Origin: Blastococcus saxobsidens
Lineage (GTDB): Bacteria > Actinomycetota > Actinomycetes > Mycobacteriales > Geodermatophilaceae
Direction of reading: 5' to 3'
Length of the DNA: 64,000 nt
NCBI RefSeq assembly: GCF_002938435.1
Contig: NZ_POQT01000003.1
Span: 124,001 to 188,000 of the forward strand
This document shows positions 7,875 through 19,015 of this stretch, piece by piece. How positions within the stretch are numbered: the first letter of the stretch is position 1; every line of letters begins with the position of its first letter. Under the pieces are notes generated by a model. It saw only the letters and a program-made list of their open reading frames with translations. It was not told the DNA's origin and did no database searches. The position numbers and the translations under genes are program-made.

Positions 7875-9014
7875 CTACCGGGGTACGTCGGGCAGCGCCT
7901 CGTTGGCGAACTCGTCGGCGTTCTGGCCCAGGGAATCGCTGCGCAGGTACTCCCACATGCGCTGCCCGGCGGTCTGGTCCAAGTACACGACGCTGGCCGG
8001 GCCCTCCATCCCGGTGCCCAGCACCGGGGCGGTGAAGAACTCGACGCGCTCCGGGGTCAGGTTGCGCAGTGAGTAGGTGAGGGACAGGAGTTCGCCGTTG
8101 CCCAGCCGGTCGTCCAGCGCGACCGCACTGGTGACGGCCAGCAGCGCGGCGTCCAGGCGCGCCGGGTCGGTGAAGGTGTCAGAGCTGAAAAGCTTGCCGA
8201 ACATCGCCTGCAGGTACTGCTGCTGCCGGCGGACCCGGTCGAAGTCGCCACCCGTCAGCCCGTAGCGCTGTCCCAGATACCACCGGGCCTGCTCCCCGTC
8301 GAGGTGGTTCACGCCTGCTGGGAACGTGTACGGGCCGTTCGACGTCGTCTGCGCGACCACCACGTCCACCCCGCCGAGGTCGTCGGTCACCTGGATCAGG
8401 CCGTCGAAGTCGATCGCCGCGTAGTGGTCGATGCGTACCCCGGTGAGTTCTTCGACCGTCTGGATCAGCAGGCTCGGCCCGCCGAAGGAGTAGGCGGCGT
8501 TGATCTTGTTCATCCCCCGCCCGGGGATGTCGACCCAGCTGTCGCGGGGGATCGAGATGACCTGAGCGTGCCGGCGGTCGGCCGAGAAGCGGGCCAGCAT
8601 GATCGCGTCCGAGCGGCCGTCCGGCGTCTCGCCCGGCTCGAGGTCTGCCCGGGAGTCCGAGCCCACCAGGAGGAAGGTGACCGGGTCCTCGGCCGCAGCC
8701 TGCTCGGGGGTGGCCGGTGCCGGGCGAGCGTCCTCGTCGATGTCGGCGAACACGTCGCTGACGCGCTCGATGTTGCCGGCGTAGCGCTCGGTCAGGTACC
8801 AGAGGCCGCCTCCGACGAGCAGGAGCAGCACGGCCGTCAGCGCACCCAGGGCGATCAGAACCTTGCGGAACTGGCGCTTGCGGGGGGTGGGATCCGCGTC
8901 GTCGTCCGTGAAGGAGTCCAGTGGAGGGCGCTCGCCGTCCGCGGCCGGCACTGCCGTCGCGCGGTCGGGCCCGACGTCATCGGGCGTCGTCGCGCCCGGT
9001 CCTTCCGTGCTCAT
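7875..9014 (-). CDS. LytR-CpsA-Psr (LCP) family glycopolymer ligase 1
   Basis: A 379-residue protein. The N-terminal tail of about 50 residues is acidic and Pro-rich. One membrane segment follows (VLIALGALTAVLLLLVGGGLWYL), then an extracellular LCP domain. That domain has FLLVGSDSRAD, GRSDAIMLARF, VISIPRDSWVDIPG, KINAAYSFGG and YAAIDFDGLIQVTDDLGGVDV, with the Arg and Asp residues that bind the polyprenyl-pyrophosphate head group. LCP enzymes move glycopolymers from the lipid carrier to peptidoglycan, or to arabinogalactan in some actinobacteria. The ATG at 9014 has GGGGGA upstream; a GTG at 9041 is possible. It closely resembles the second LCP at 29.7 kb. Confidence 0.93.
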   Translation of the reverse strand: MSTEGPGATTPDDVGPDRATAVPAADGERPPLDSFTDDDADPTPRKRQFRKVLIALGALTAVLLLLVGGGLWYLTERYAGNIERVSDVFADIDEDARPAPATPEQAAAEDPVTFLLVGSDSRADLEPGETPDGRSDAIMLARFSADRRHAQVISIPRDSWVDIPGRGMNKINAAYSFGGPSLLIQTVEELTGVRIDHYAAIDFDGLIQVTDDLGGVDVVVAQTTSNGPYTFPAGVNHLDGEQARWYLGQRYGLTGGDFDRVRRQQQYLQAMFGKLFSSDTFTDPARLDAALLAVTSAVALDDRLGNGELLSLTYSLRNLTPERVEFFTAPVLGTGMEGPASVVYLDQTAGQRMWEYLRSDSLGQNADEFANEALPDVPR

Positions 9015-9122
9015 GGGTCCCCCGTCCGGCCTGTCCGGCACCGAAGGTACCGCCGGTGTGGCCGCCGGCCGACCGGTTCTGCTTCCGTCGGGTGAGCTCG
9101 GGGACGAGAGGCGTGGAGTGCG

Positions 9123-9365
9123 TCAGCCCTGACGAACGGAGCGGCCGGTGCGCGGCGCGAGCAGCAGCGCCGGCGCTCCGGCGGTGTCCACCGACGGCGG
9201 CGCCGGCAGCGGCGCGGCGAACGGGTTGCCATCGACGACGAAGTTGCGTGCGGCGTTCGTGGCCGTCTGTCGCGCATCGGCCAGGCGGATGCTGCTCCCC
9301 AGGAGGAGGGCGAACCCCACCGCGAGTGCCAGCCACACCGCTCCGACTACGACCATCGCGCTCAT
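9123..9365 (-). CDS. 80-residue single-pass membrane protein
   Basis: It starts with a membrane segment (SAMVVVGAVWLALAVGFALLLG) followed by SSIRLADARQ, the same anchor motif as in the genes at 7523 and 31690. The remaining 45 residues are Ala/Pro-rich with no recognisable domain. The ATG at 9365 has AAGGA five bases upstream, so it is well supported as a translated gene. It lies upstream of LCP ligase 1 on the same strand with a gap of about 110 bases. Unlike its relatives it has no CRCG mini-protein partner. Function unknown. Confidence 0.65.
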   Translation of the reverse strand: MSAMVVVGAVWLALAVGFALLLGSSIRLADARQTATNAARNFVVDGNPFAAPLPAPPSVDTAGAPALLLAPRTGRSVRQG

Positions 9366-9602
9366 GTGTCCTTCTTAGGGGAGGGGCACGTCGCCCCCTC
9401 GGTTCCGGCCCGGCATGGCTTGCCGAAATCAGGTGGGAGGTTCTGTGATCGGCCTCCATGCCCGGTACGGGAGTGGTTCATGCATCAGCAGGGGCGGCTG
9501 GGGCGTTACCCGGCCGTGCACGCGCCGGTGACCAGGGGCAGAACCCCTGCGGGGCCGGCCGGCGATACCGAGCCGGACCGGTCCTCCCGTACCTTCCGCG
9601 GC
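9366..9602. other. Intergenic region between divergent genes
   Basis: 237 bases between two divergent genes. It holds a leaderless -10 for the rightward gene at its right end and a GC-rich inverted repeat (GAGGGG/CCCCTC) near 9380. No coding sequence could be supported. Confidence 0.4.
9590..9602 (+). promoter_or_regulatory. Leaderless promoter -10 box (TACCTT)
   Basis: TACCTT at 9590-9595 is seven bases before the ATG at 9603. There is no Shine-Dalgarno, which supports a leaderless transcript. Confidence 0.5.
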
Positions 9603-12263
<2,661 letters not shown>

Positions 12264-12275
<12 letters not shown>

Positions 12276-12299
12276 CCTCCGCGGGGGTCGCCCCCTCCG
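12264..12299 (+). terminator. Terminator hairpin overlapping the rmlD stop codon
   Basis: A 14-bp stem, CGGAGGGGGTGACC with GGTCGCCCCCTCCG, contains one G-T pair and an 8-base loop. The rmlD stop lies inside the left arm. Confidence 0.65.
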
Positions 12300-12359
12300 T
12301 CGCAGTCGTCCCACGTGACACACGCGTCCCGACGCCCTCACGGGGTGAAGTCGAACCCT

Positions 12360-12371
12360 TACGATTTCCGC
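12360..12371 (+). promoter_or_regulatory. Leaderless promoter -10 box (TACGAT)
   Basis: TACGAT at 12360-12365 precedes the ATG at 12372 by six bases; no ribosome site is present. Confidence 0.55.
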
Positions 12372-13136
12372 ATGCGACGACTGGCTCTCGAGCGTCCACC
12401 TTCCTGGGGCATCCTGGCGCTGGTCCTGCTGGTGCTGGGCAACGTCGCGCTGTTCACCGTCATGGGCATGCGTCCGGCTCCGGCGGACACCTACGAGAGC
12501 CAGGCGCCGGCCGGAGCGGGCTCGCCGGTCCCGGCGGAGTCGCCCGTGACTCCTGCGGAGACGGAACCGAGCGAGCCCCCGGTGCTCGCCGTGTACGGCG
12601 ACGGGTACGCCGCCGGGAACGAGATGGGTGGTCAGGGGGCGACCGGCTGGCCGGCGCTCGTGGCCCAGCGGACCGGAACCGAGCTGGCCCTCCACGCCGT
12701 GCCGCAGGCCGGGTACGCCTCGATCGGCGTCACCGGCCAGGACTACATGGGTCTCCTGGGCGCCGCCCCGGTTCCGGACGCCGACATCACGCTGCTCTTC
12801 GGCAGTCGCAACGACGCCGACGAGGACCCGGCGCAGGTGAAGGCACAGGCCGTCGCCGCCATGGCTGCTGCAGCGCAGAACGCCCCCCAGGCGATCCTCG
12901 TCGTCATCGGGCCGGTCTGGGACGACGGCGACGCGCCGGCGAGCGTCCTCGCCGTGCGTGACCTCGTCCAGGCTGCGGCGCAGGGAGCCGGCGCCGTCTT
13001 CGTGGATCCCCTCGCCGACGGCTGGTTCGGCACGGGTAGTGGGCTCATCGCGACCGACGGCATCTCCCCCACGGACGCCGGGCACGCCTACCTCGCGGAG
13101 CAGATCGCCCCGGTGGTCACCGCCGCCCTGCAGTAG
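12372..13136 (+). CDS. Membrane-anchored SGNH-fold protein lacking catalytic Ser and His
   Basis: A 254-residue protein with an N-terminal membrane segment (WGILALVLLVLGNVALFTV) and a Pro/Glu-rich linker. The rest follows the SGNH hydrolase layout: LAVYGDGYAAGN for block I, GSRND at 144-148 for block III, and DGISPTDAGHAYLAEQI for block V. The nucleophile position is Gly78 instead of Ser (GDG rather than GDS), and the catalytic His is Ser232 (DGIS instead of DGIH). It should therefore be a non-hydrolytic relative, perhaps a carbohydrate-binding or scaffold protein for the exopolysaccharide machinery. The paralogue at 9603 keeps all these residues. Leaderless start at 12372. Confidence 0.72.
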   Translation: MRRLALERPPSWGILALVLLVLGNVALFTVMGMRPAPADTYESQAPAGAGSPVPAESPVTPAETEPSEPPVLAVYGDGYAAGNEMGGQGATGWPALVAQRTGTELALHAVPQAGYASIGVTGQDYMGLLGAAPVPDADITLLFGSRNDADEDPAQVKAQAVAAMAAAAQNAPQAILVVIGPVWDDGDAPASVLAVRDLVQAAAQGAGAVFVDPLADGWFGTGSGLIATDGISPTDAGHAYLAEQIAPVVTAALQ

Positions 13137-13286
13137 GGCGGGCTCGACCCCTACCGGGTCCCGCGGCCGCAGCCCCTCAGCGGGTGGAGCTGCTGCCGCC
13201 GTGCGTGGCGGTCGGAGTGGCCGGGCACGCCCTCGGCCCCTGTCGCCGCACCGGTGCCGGTCCCGTCGCCCGGGCTCCGCGCATGC

Positions 13287-13324
13287 CTCGGCCCGGCCGC
13301 AGCACGCGCTGCGACCGGGCCGAG
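13287..13324. terminator. Bidirectional terminator hairpin
   Basis: CTCGGCCCGG/CCGGGCCGAG plus inner CGCAGC/GCTGCG, one mismatch and a 4-base loop. It sits between the convergent SGNH-fold and phosphatase genes. Confidence 0.65.
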
Positions 13325-13338
13325 AGTCCAGTGGGCTA

Positions 13339-14028
13339 CTACCGGGAGGCGGCAGGCAGCGCACGCGCCGGGACGGGAGGCCGGGCAGGGACCGGAGGAA
13401 GGTTCCTCGCCGTGCCCACCTGGGTGTCGGCCAGGTCGACCGGCGCCTCGGCACTCGTTCCGCAGAGGGCCTGCAGCAGGGGGATCAGCGCGCCGAAGAT
13501 CTGGTCGCCGACCTCCTGGTGGACCGTAGCGGCGTGACCCATGGGGTCGACCACGTCGTCGGACTCCCGCTCTGCCAGGCGGCGCGTCGCCCGCTGCGCG
13601 CCCAGGGCGGCGACCAGGGCCTTCGCCCGCTCGTCCAAGGCGCCGACCGGGGGGAGCGCACGGAGGTCGACACCTTCGAGCAGTTCCGCGGCCTCCCGCA
13701 GGGTGTAGGTGCGGAACATGGCCCGCGGGGCGAGCTTGAGCGCCGAGCGACGGTGCCGACGAGTCATCGTCAGCGTGAGATCCGCGGCGTCGACGAGGTC
13801 GCCGGTGAGCTGCTGGGCGGTGAAGCCGGCCGGGTCCCCACCCAGGCCCGCCAGCACGCGCGCCGAGGAGGGCTCCATGCCACTCCCGACGACCGCGTGC
13901 GTCCCGGCGCTCGACGTCCCGACCACGGCTGCCGAGGCGCCGAGCGTGTCGTCGAGGAAGGCCCGGGTGAGCCGCTCCCCCATGGGAGAGCGGCAGATGT
14001 TCCCGGTACAGACGAAGAGGATGCGCAC
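13339..14028 (-). CDS. Low-molecular-weight protein tyrosine phosphatase, long form (Wzb-like)
   Basis: A 229-residue LMW-PTP. FVCTGNICRSPMGERLT at residues 5-21 is the complete catalytic P-loop. SAGTHAVVGSGMEP, DAADLTLTMTRRHR and the acid loop DPMG at about 167 follow. About 40 residues are inserted before the acid loop relative to the classical enzyme, and the C-terminus is Pro/Ala-rich. It is divergent from the BY-kinase gene, so it is the natural candidate for the Wzb partner that removes phosphates from the kinase's tyrosine cluster. GTG start at 14028. Confidence 0.9.
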   Translation of the reverse strand: MRILFVCTGNICRSPMGERLTRAFLDDTLGASAAVVGTSSAGTHAVVGSGMEPSSARVLAGLGGDPAGFTAQQLTGDLVDAADLTLTMTRRHRRSALKLAPRAMFRTYTLREAAELLEGVDLRALPPVGALDERAKALVAALGAQRATRRLAERESDDVVDPMGHAATVHQEVGDQIFGALIPLLQALCGTSAEAPVDLADTQVGTARNLPPVPARPPVPARALPAASR

Positions 14029-14253
14029 GAGGCGGATTCAACCGTTCCGCTGGGCGCGGACCGGTCCGCGACCACCGAAGAGGGCGCGGTGTCTCCGGGC
14101 GGAGGAACTTGCGTCACACTGGTGACACGGCGTCCCAAGACGCACACGTTCAGCGACATATCGACACCTGGACGTTACGTTGCTCGAGTCATCGGAACGG
14201 CGCCATCCCCTGAGCGGTGCTGGCCCTTGACTGGATCTGAGAGCGGGGGGTCC

Positions 14254-15729
14254 GTGGACCTGAAGGATGTCGTTCAGGCGCTGCGAGCAGGATGGTGGCT
14301 CGTCGTCACCGCGGTACTCCTGGGTGTCGCCGCGGGTGGTGCGGCCACGTGGTCGGCAACGCCGCTGTACGAGTCGACCACGAAGCTCTTCGTGTCGACG
14401 TCCACCACGACGGACACGTCGTCGGCCTACACGGGCAACCTGTTCTCCCAGCAGCGGGTGGCCTCGTACGCCGAGTTGCTGACCGGCGTGCAGCTCGCGG
14501 CGGAGGTCGTCGAAGAGCTCCGGCTGGACATGGCGCCGGACGAGTTGGCCGAGATGGTGTCGGCCACCATCGTCCCTGACACCGTGATCCTCACCGTCAC
14601 GGTCAGCGACACCTCTGCCCGACGGGCGCAGGACATCGCCGACTCCCTGGGGCGGCAGTTCGCGGAGCAGGTCGCCGAACTCGAGACGCCGCCCGGCGCC
14701 GAGGTCTCCACGGTCAAGGTCGCCACCGTTCAGCCGGCCGCCTTCAACGACACTCCGGTGAGCCCGGACGAGGTCCGGAACGTCACCCTCGGTGCGGTGC
14801 TGGGAATCCTGGCCGGCCTGGGCCTGGCCCTGCTGCGCAGCCGGATGGACAACACGGTGAAGAGCAGTGAGGACGTGACCCACCTGACCGGCGTGGGGGT
14901 CATCGGGACCGTCCTGGAGGACGCGCGGGTCGGCGAGGACCACGTGGTGACCGACCAGGACCAGCACTCGATCGCTGCCGAGGCCTACCGGTCGATCCGG
15001 ACCAACCTCCAGTTCCTGAACGTCGACAACCCGCCGCGGGTCATCGTCGTCTCGAGCGCCGTCCCGGGCGAAGGCAAGTCCACGCTCGCGGTCAACCTGG
15101 CGACGGTGCTCGCCCAGGCCGGTAGCCGTGTCATGCTCATCGAGGCCGACCTGCGCCGCCCTCGCGTCACGCGCTACATGGGACTGATCAGTGGTGCCGG
15201 GCTGACCAACGTGCTCGGCGGTACGGCCATGCTGCACGAGGTGGTCCAGCCGTGGGGCGACGGTCGGCTCAGCGTGCTGGCTGCCGGCCCCATGCCGCCG
15301 AACCCGAGCGAGATGCTCGGCTCCCGGCACATGCAGGTCCTGCTCGACGAGCTCCGCGAGCGGTACGACTACGTCCTGATCGACGCCCCGCCGCTACTGG
15401 CGGTCACCGACGCTGCGGTGCTGACGGCCGTCTCCGACGGCTGCCTGCTGACGTCCCGCTACGGCAGGACCCGGCGCGAGGAACTACAGGAGGCCGCGTC
15501 CTCGCTCGCGCGGATCGACGCCTCGCTGCTCGGCGTCATCCTCAACCGGGTGCCGCAGTCGGCAGGCGCGGCGCGGGGCTACGGCTACGCCTACAGCTAC
15601 GAGGCCGACCCCTCCCGGGACACCACCGGCGTGGTCCGCTCCATGACCAGCGCCCGTTCCGGGCGGGGACGTGGCGCCCAGCCGGTCGACGACACCGGCC
15701 CCGTGGCGGCTGTCCGGTCCCGGCGCTGA
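14254..15729 (+). CDS. Wzz-domain polysaccharide co-polymerase / BY-type tyrosine kinase
   Basis: A 491-residue fusion. The Wzz domain has two membrane helices (about residues 15-35 and 175-195) flanking an extracytoplasmic coil. The cytoplasmic P-loop kinase domain follows, with Walker A (AVPGEGKST, about 268-276), Walker A' (LIEADLRRP, about 295-303) and Walker B (VLIDAPP, about 375-381). The tail has a tyrosine cluster, GYGYAYSYEADP, the usual autophosphorylation site. It sets chain length and couples polymerisation to export. The GTG start at 14254 is preceded by a G-rich ribosome site. It begins an operon with the dehydratase and WecA-like genes, opposite the phosphatase gene. Confidence 0.94.
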   Translation: MDLKDVVQALRAGWWLVVTAVLLGVAAGGAATWSATPLYESTTKLFVSTSTTTDTSSAYTGNLFSQQRVASYAELLTGVQLAAEVVEELRLDMAPDELAEMVSATIVPDTVILTVTVSDTSARRAQDIADSLGRQFAEQVAELETPPGAEVSTVKVATVQPAAFNDTPVSPDEVRNVTLGAVLGILAGLGLALLRSRMDNTVKSSEDVTHLTGVGVIGTVLEDARVGEDHVVTDQDQHSIAAEAYRSIRTNLQFLNVDNPPRVIVVSSAVPGEGKSTLAVNLATVLAQAGSRVMLIEADLRRPRVTRYMGLISGAGLTNVLGGTAMLHEVVQPWGDGRLSVLAAGPMPPNPSEMLGSRHMQVLLDELRERYDYVLIDAPPLLAVTDAAVLTAVSDGCLLTSRYGRTRREELQEAASSLARIDASLLGVILNRVPQSAGAARGYGYAYSYEADPSRDTTGVVRSMTSARSGRGRGAQPVDDTGPVAAVRSRR

Positions 15730-15745
15730 ACGACAGGGGTCCGTG

Positions 15746-17677
15746 ATGGCGGTGGCAGGCGGTGTCGGCCGGAATGAGCGGGGGCCGACCGAGCACGGCA
15801 GCCGAGCGGCTGCGGCAGGCGACGGCGTGACGAACGGGGGCGGTCCGATGGAGCGGCGCATGACGTGGCGCTGGCGGCTTCGGCGATGGGGGCTCCTCTC
15901 GGCCGACGTGCTGCTGATCGGCAGCGGACTGGCCATGGCGAGTGCAGCTCGCTACGACGGCGAGCTCGGCCGGATCGACCAGTCCGGTCTGATCGCGGCT
16001 GCCGGCATCGCCATCACGGTCTACCTCCTCGTGTCGGTGGCGCTCCGGCTGCACCAAGGCCGGCACCCGGTGGGGAGCGCCGACGAGGTCACCGTGATGG
16101 GCCTGGCCGTAGCCGTTGCCTGTCTGACGGTTCTCACGATCGACACCGCCGGCGGTGCGGCGAATCTGGTGCCACGTTCGGTGCCCCTGATTGCCGTGCC
16201 CGTGGCTTTCGTGTCCATGCTCCTGGTCCGCCTGACGGTGCGGCGGCTGCGCGACTTGTCGGTGCGCCCGCAGCAGGGCCGACGCACGCTGGTGTTCGGC
16301 GCGGGCGACGCGGGCCACCAGCTGGTCCGTTCCATGCTGGGCCGGCCGGAGAGCCCCTTCCTGCCGGTGGGCGTGCTCGACGACGACCCCAAGAAGCGCT
16401 ACGTCCGCATCAGTGGAGTCCGCATGCTGGGCGGGCGCGACGACATCGCCGACGTGGCGCGGACGACGGGCGCGGAAATCTTGATCATCGCCCTGCCGTC
16501 GGCCGAATCGGCGATCGTCCGCGAGCTCTCCCGCCTGGCCATCGCTGCCGGTCTCTCGGTCAAGGTGCTACCCGGTCTGTCGGACCTCGCCGGGAACGGC
16601 GTGGGCATCCGCGACGTCCGGGACATCGACATCGCCGACCTGCTGGGCCGGCGCCAGATCGACACCAACGTCGACGCGATCGCCGGGTACCTGACCGGTA
16701 AGCGGGTGCTCGTCACCGGCGCCGGGGGATCCATCGGATCGGAGCTGTGCCGCCAGATCTCGAAGTACCAGCCGGCCGAGCTGATCATGCTGGACCGGGA
16801 CGAGTCGTCTCTCCACGCCGTACAGCTGGCCATCCACGGCGAGGCCCGTCTCGACCTTCCCGAGGTCGTGCTGGCCGACATCCGCGACTCGGAGACGCTG
16901 TCGGCGATCTTCCAGGCCCGGCGCCCCGACGTGGTGTTCCACGCCGCCGCGCTCAAGCACGTCACGATGCTCGAGCAGTACCCGGACGAGGGCTGGAAGA
17001 CCAACGTGCTCGGCACGCGGAACGTTCTCGAGGCGGCGTCCGCGGTGGGGGTCGGCCACTTCATCAACGTCTCCACGGACAAGGCCGCGGACCCGGTGAA
17101 TGTGCTCGGGCGCACCAAGCGCATGGCCGAGCAGCTCACCGCCACCTACGCGCAGCGCAACGCCGGCGCCTTCCTCTCCGTGCGGTTCGGCAACGTGCTG
17201 GGCAGCCGCGGATCGGTCCTGACCACCTTCGCCGCCCAGATCGCGCGCGGTGGGCCGGTCACCGTGACCGATCCGGAGGTGACCCGCTTCTTCATGACCA
17301 TCCCCGAGGCGGTGCAGTTGGTCATCCAGGCCGGGGCCATCGGCCGCGGCGGCGAGGCGCTGGTCCTCGACATGGGCGAGCCGGTCCGCATCGCCGACGT
17401 GGCTTGCCAGCTGGTCGCCCTGTCGGGCGAGCACATCGACATCGTGTTCACCGGATTGCGGTCGGGGGAGAAGCTGCACGAGGAGCTCACCGGAGAACAG
17501 GAAACGAGCCGCCGCGCGGTGCACCCGCTGATCAGCCACGTTGCTGTCCCGCCGCTGGATGAGTGGGTCCTCAGCCGGCTCGGTCGCCGTGCGGGCGACG
17601 GTCCGGGCGTCCCGTCCCAGGCCGTCAGCGCCGAGGAGAGTGCCTCGCTGGGCCTGCTGCCGGTCGCGAGGGGATGA
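15746..17677 (+). CDS. CapD-type UDP-sugar 4,6-dehydratase (membrane-bound, FlaA1/WbpM family)
   Basis: A 643-residue protein with four membrane helices in the first 150 residues. A first Rossmann domain follows (VFGAGDAGHQLVRSM, about 182-196), then the catalytic SDR domain beginning at VTGAGGSIGSELCRQ near 322. DRDESSLHA, DIRDSETL, HAAALKHVTMLE, NVSTDKAADPVNVLG and RFGNVLGSRGSVL are family hallmarks. It makes a 4-keto-6-deoxy-HexNAc nucleotide from UDP-GlcNAc, the entry to N-acetylquinovosamine, fucosamine or bacillosamine-type sugars. The ATG at 15746 has AGGGG six bases upstream and is 16 bases after the kinase stop; ATG at 15848 is an alternative. It overlaps the next gene by four bases. 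Confidence 0.92.
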   Translation: MAVAGGVGRNERGPTEHGSRAAAAGDGVTNGGGPMERRMTWRWRLRRWGLLSADVLLIGSGLAMASAARYDGELGRIDQSGLIAAAGIAITVYLLVSVALRLHQGRHPVGSADEVTVMGLAVAVACLTVLTIDTAGGAANLVPRSVPLIAVPVAFVSMLLVRLTVRRLRDLSVRPQQGRRTLVFGAGDAGHQLVRSMLGRPESPFLPVGVLDDDPKKRYVRISGVRMLGGRDDIADVARTTGAEILIIALPSAESAIVRELSRLAIAAGLSVKVLPGLSDLAGNGVGIRDVRDIDIADLLGRRQIDTNVDAIAGYLTGKRVLVTGAGGSIGSELCRQISKYQPAELIMLDRDESSLHAVQLAIHGEARLDLPEVVLADIRDSETLSAIFQARRPDVVFHAAALKHVTMLEQYPDEGWKTNVLGTRNVLEAASAVGVGHFINVSTDKAADPVNVLGRTKRMAEQLTATYAQRNAGAFLSVRFGNVLGSRGSVLTTFAAQIARGGPVTVTDPEVTRFFMTIPEAVQLVIQAGAIGRGGEALVLDMGEPVRIADVACQLVALSGEHIDIVFTGLRSGEKLHEELTGEQETSRRAVHPLISHVAVPPLDEWVLSRLGRRAGDGPGVPSQAVSAEESASLGLLPVARG

Positions 17678-18729
17678 TCGGCGTGGTGGCTGGAGGCGCT
17701 GTCCTGCTCAGTGGCGTGCTCGCGACGGCATTCCTGGCATTCACCCCGCGGCTGCTGCGCAGACTCGACCTCTACGACGTCCCTTCCGCGCGGTCCTCGC
17801 ACGACCGCCCGGTGCTGCGCGGTGCCGGCGTCGCGGTGGCCACGGCGATCGTCGTGGTGCTCTTGGGAGCGAGCGCTGCGGTACCCGAGACGGACGCCGC
17901 CGTGCTGCGAGCGGTCGCGGCGGCAGTCGCCGTCTTCGCAACGCTCGGGTTCGTCGAGGACCAGCGGGGCCTCGGCGTGGGAGTGCGGCTGCGCCTGCAG
18001 GCAGCGCTGGCCGTACTGGCGGCCGGTGCGCTGGCGGCAGCGACATCTTCCTGGTGGTGGTGGCTGCCGGCCGCGCTGCTGGTCGCGGGGTACGTCAACG
18101 TGGCCAACTTCATGGACGGCATCAACTGCATCTCGGCTCTCCACGGGACAGTGGCCGGCGTCAGTCTGGCCCTCATGGGGGTTCTGGAAGGCCAGCGGTG
18201 GCTGATTGTCGCGGGGCTGGTCGGCGGCGCCGCCTTCGCCGCCTTCCTGCCCTGGAATGGGCTGGGCCGGGTGACCTACTTCCTCGGTGACGTCGGCAGC
18301 TACACCTTGGGGGCGTTCGTCGCCGCGGTTGCGGCCGGCGCGGTGGTGACCGCGGCCCACCCGTGGCCGGTCCTGTCCATCCTGTCCGTCTACGTGCTCG
18401 ACGTCGGGCTGACCCTGCTGCGGCGCCTGCGTGCCGGCGAGGACATCACCCAGGCGCATCGTGACCACGTGTATCAGCGGTTGACCCGCACCGGGCTCCT
18501 CGGGCACCTGCCGACGGGCATTCTGGTGGGCTGCTGCACCGTGGGAGTCACTGCCGCGGGATGGATCGGGGCGTCAGCCGGTCGCGTGGGGGTGGCCGTC
18601 CTGTGCGTCGCGGCCCAGGCCGCCATGCTGGGCGCCTATGCGGTCCTGCCCGGCGTGCTCGCCCACCGACGTCCGGCCCAGGGCGGCGGCGTCGGGCCGA
18701 TGGCCGCGGCACCAGCCCGTACCGGCTGA
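17674..18729 (+). CDS. WecA/MraY-family polyprenyl-phosphate sugar-1-phosphate transferase
   Basis: A 351-residue protein with 10-11 membrane helices. Diagnostic cytoplasmic loops are RSSHDRPVLRGAG, the metal-binding NVANFMDGINCIS, YFLGDVGSYTLG and the carbohydrate-recognition HRDHVYQRL. It transfers a HexNAc-1-phosphate, plausibly the product of the CapD-like enzyme in the same operon, to undecaprenyl phosphate. The ATGA overlap with that gene supports the link. Together with the CpsE-type transferase at 4.3 kb, the locus has two different initiating enzymes, so it may build two glycans. Confidence 0.92.
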   Translation: MIGVVAGGAVLLSGVLATAFLAFTPRLLRRLDLYDVPSARSSHDRPVLRGAGVAVATAIVVVLLGASAAVPETDAAVLRAVAAAVAVFATLGFVEDQRGLGVGVRLRLQAALAVLAAGALAAATSSWWWWLPAALLVAGYVNVANFMDGINCISALHGTVAGVSLALMGVLEGQRWLIVAGLVGGAAFAAFLPWNGLGRVTYFLGDVGSYTLGAFVAAVAAGAVVTAAHPWPVLSILSVYVLDVGLTLLRRLRAGEDITQAHRDHVYQRLTRTGLLGHLPTGILVGCCTVGVTAAGWIGASAGRVGVAVLCVAAQAAMLGAYAVLPGVLAHRRPAQGGGVGPMAAAPARTG

Positions 18730-19015
18730 GCCCAGCGGCGAGCGCTTCCGGCCACTGGGGAAGCCACGTGGCGCAACCCGACGGAGTGCGGGTAGGCGAC
18801 CAGCCGGTCGGTGGCGAGCATCGACACGCATGCAACGCGTGATGACGTTCCATCAGTGCGACCGCTGGGCGGTGGCTCGGCCGGAGCGGAGCGGAACGGG
18901 CCGGACGGCGAGCAGCACGGCGATGTCGTCGACCGGCCGAGCAAGGGGCAGCCGGTGGGCGCTTGCCCGGGTCAGCTGCCCCAGCCCGACGTGCCGCCGG
19001 CCACGCGCGCACTGG
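18730..19015. other. Intergenic region, no feature seen
   Basis: 286 bases between convergent genes. I found no supportable gene and no strong hairpin in it; short readings here have no start signal or family resemblance. Confidence 0.4.

Noticed and set aside
14029-14253. A riboswitch in the long leader before the BY-kinase gene
   Set aside because: I found inverted repeats (GTCAC/GTGAC near 14111) but no arrangement that matches a known riboswitch core.
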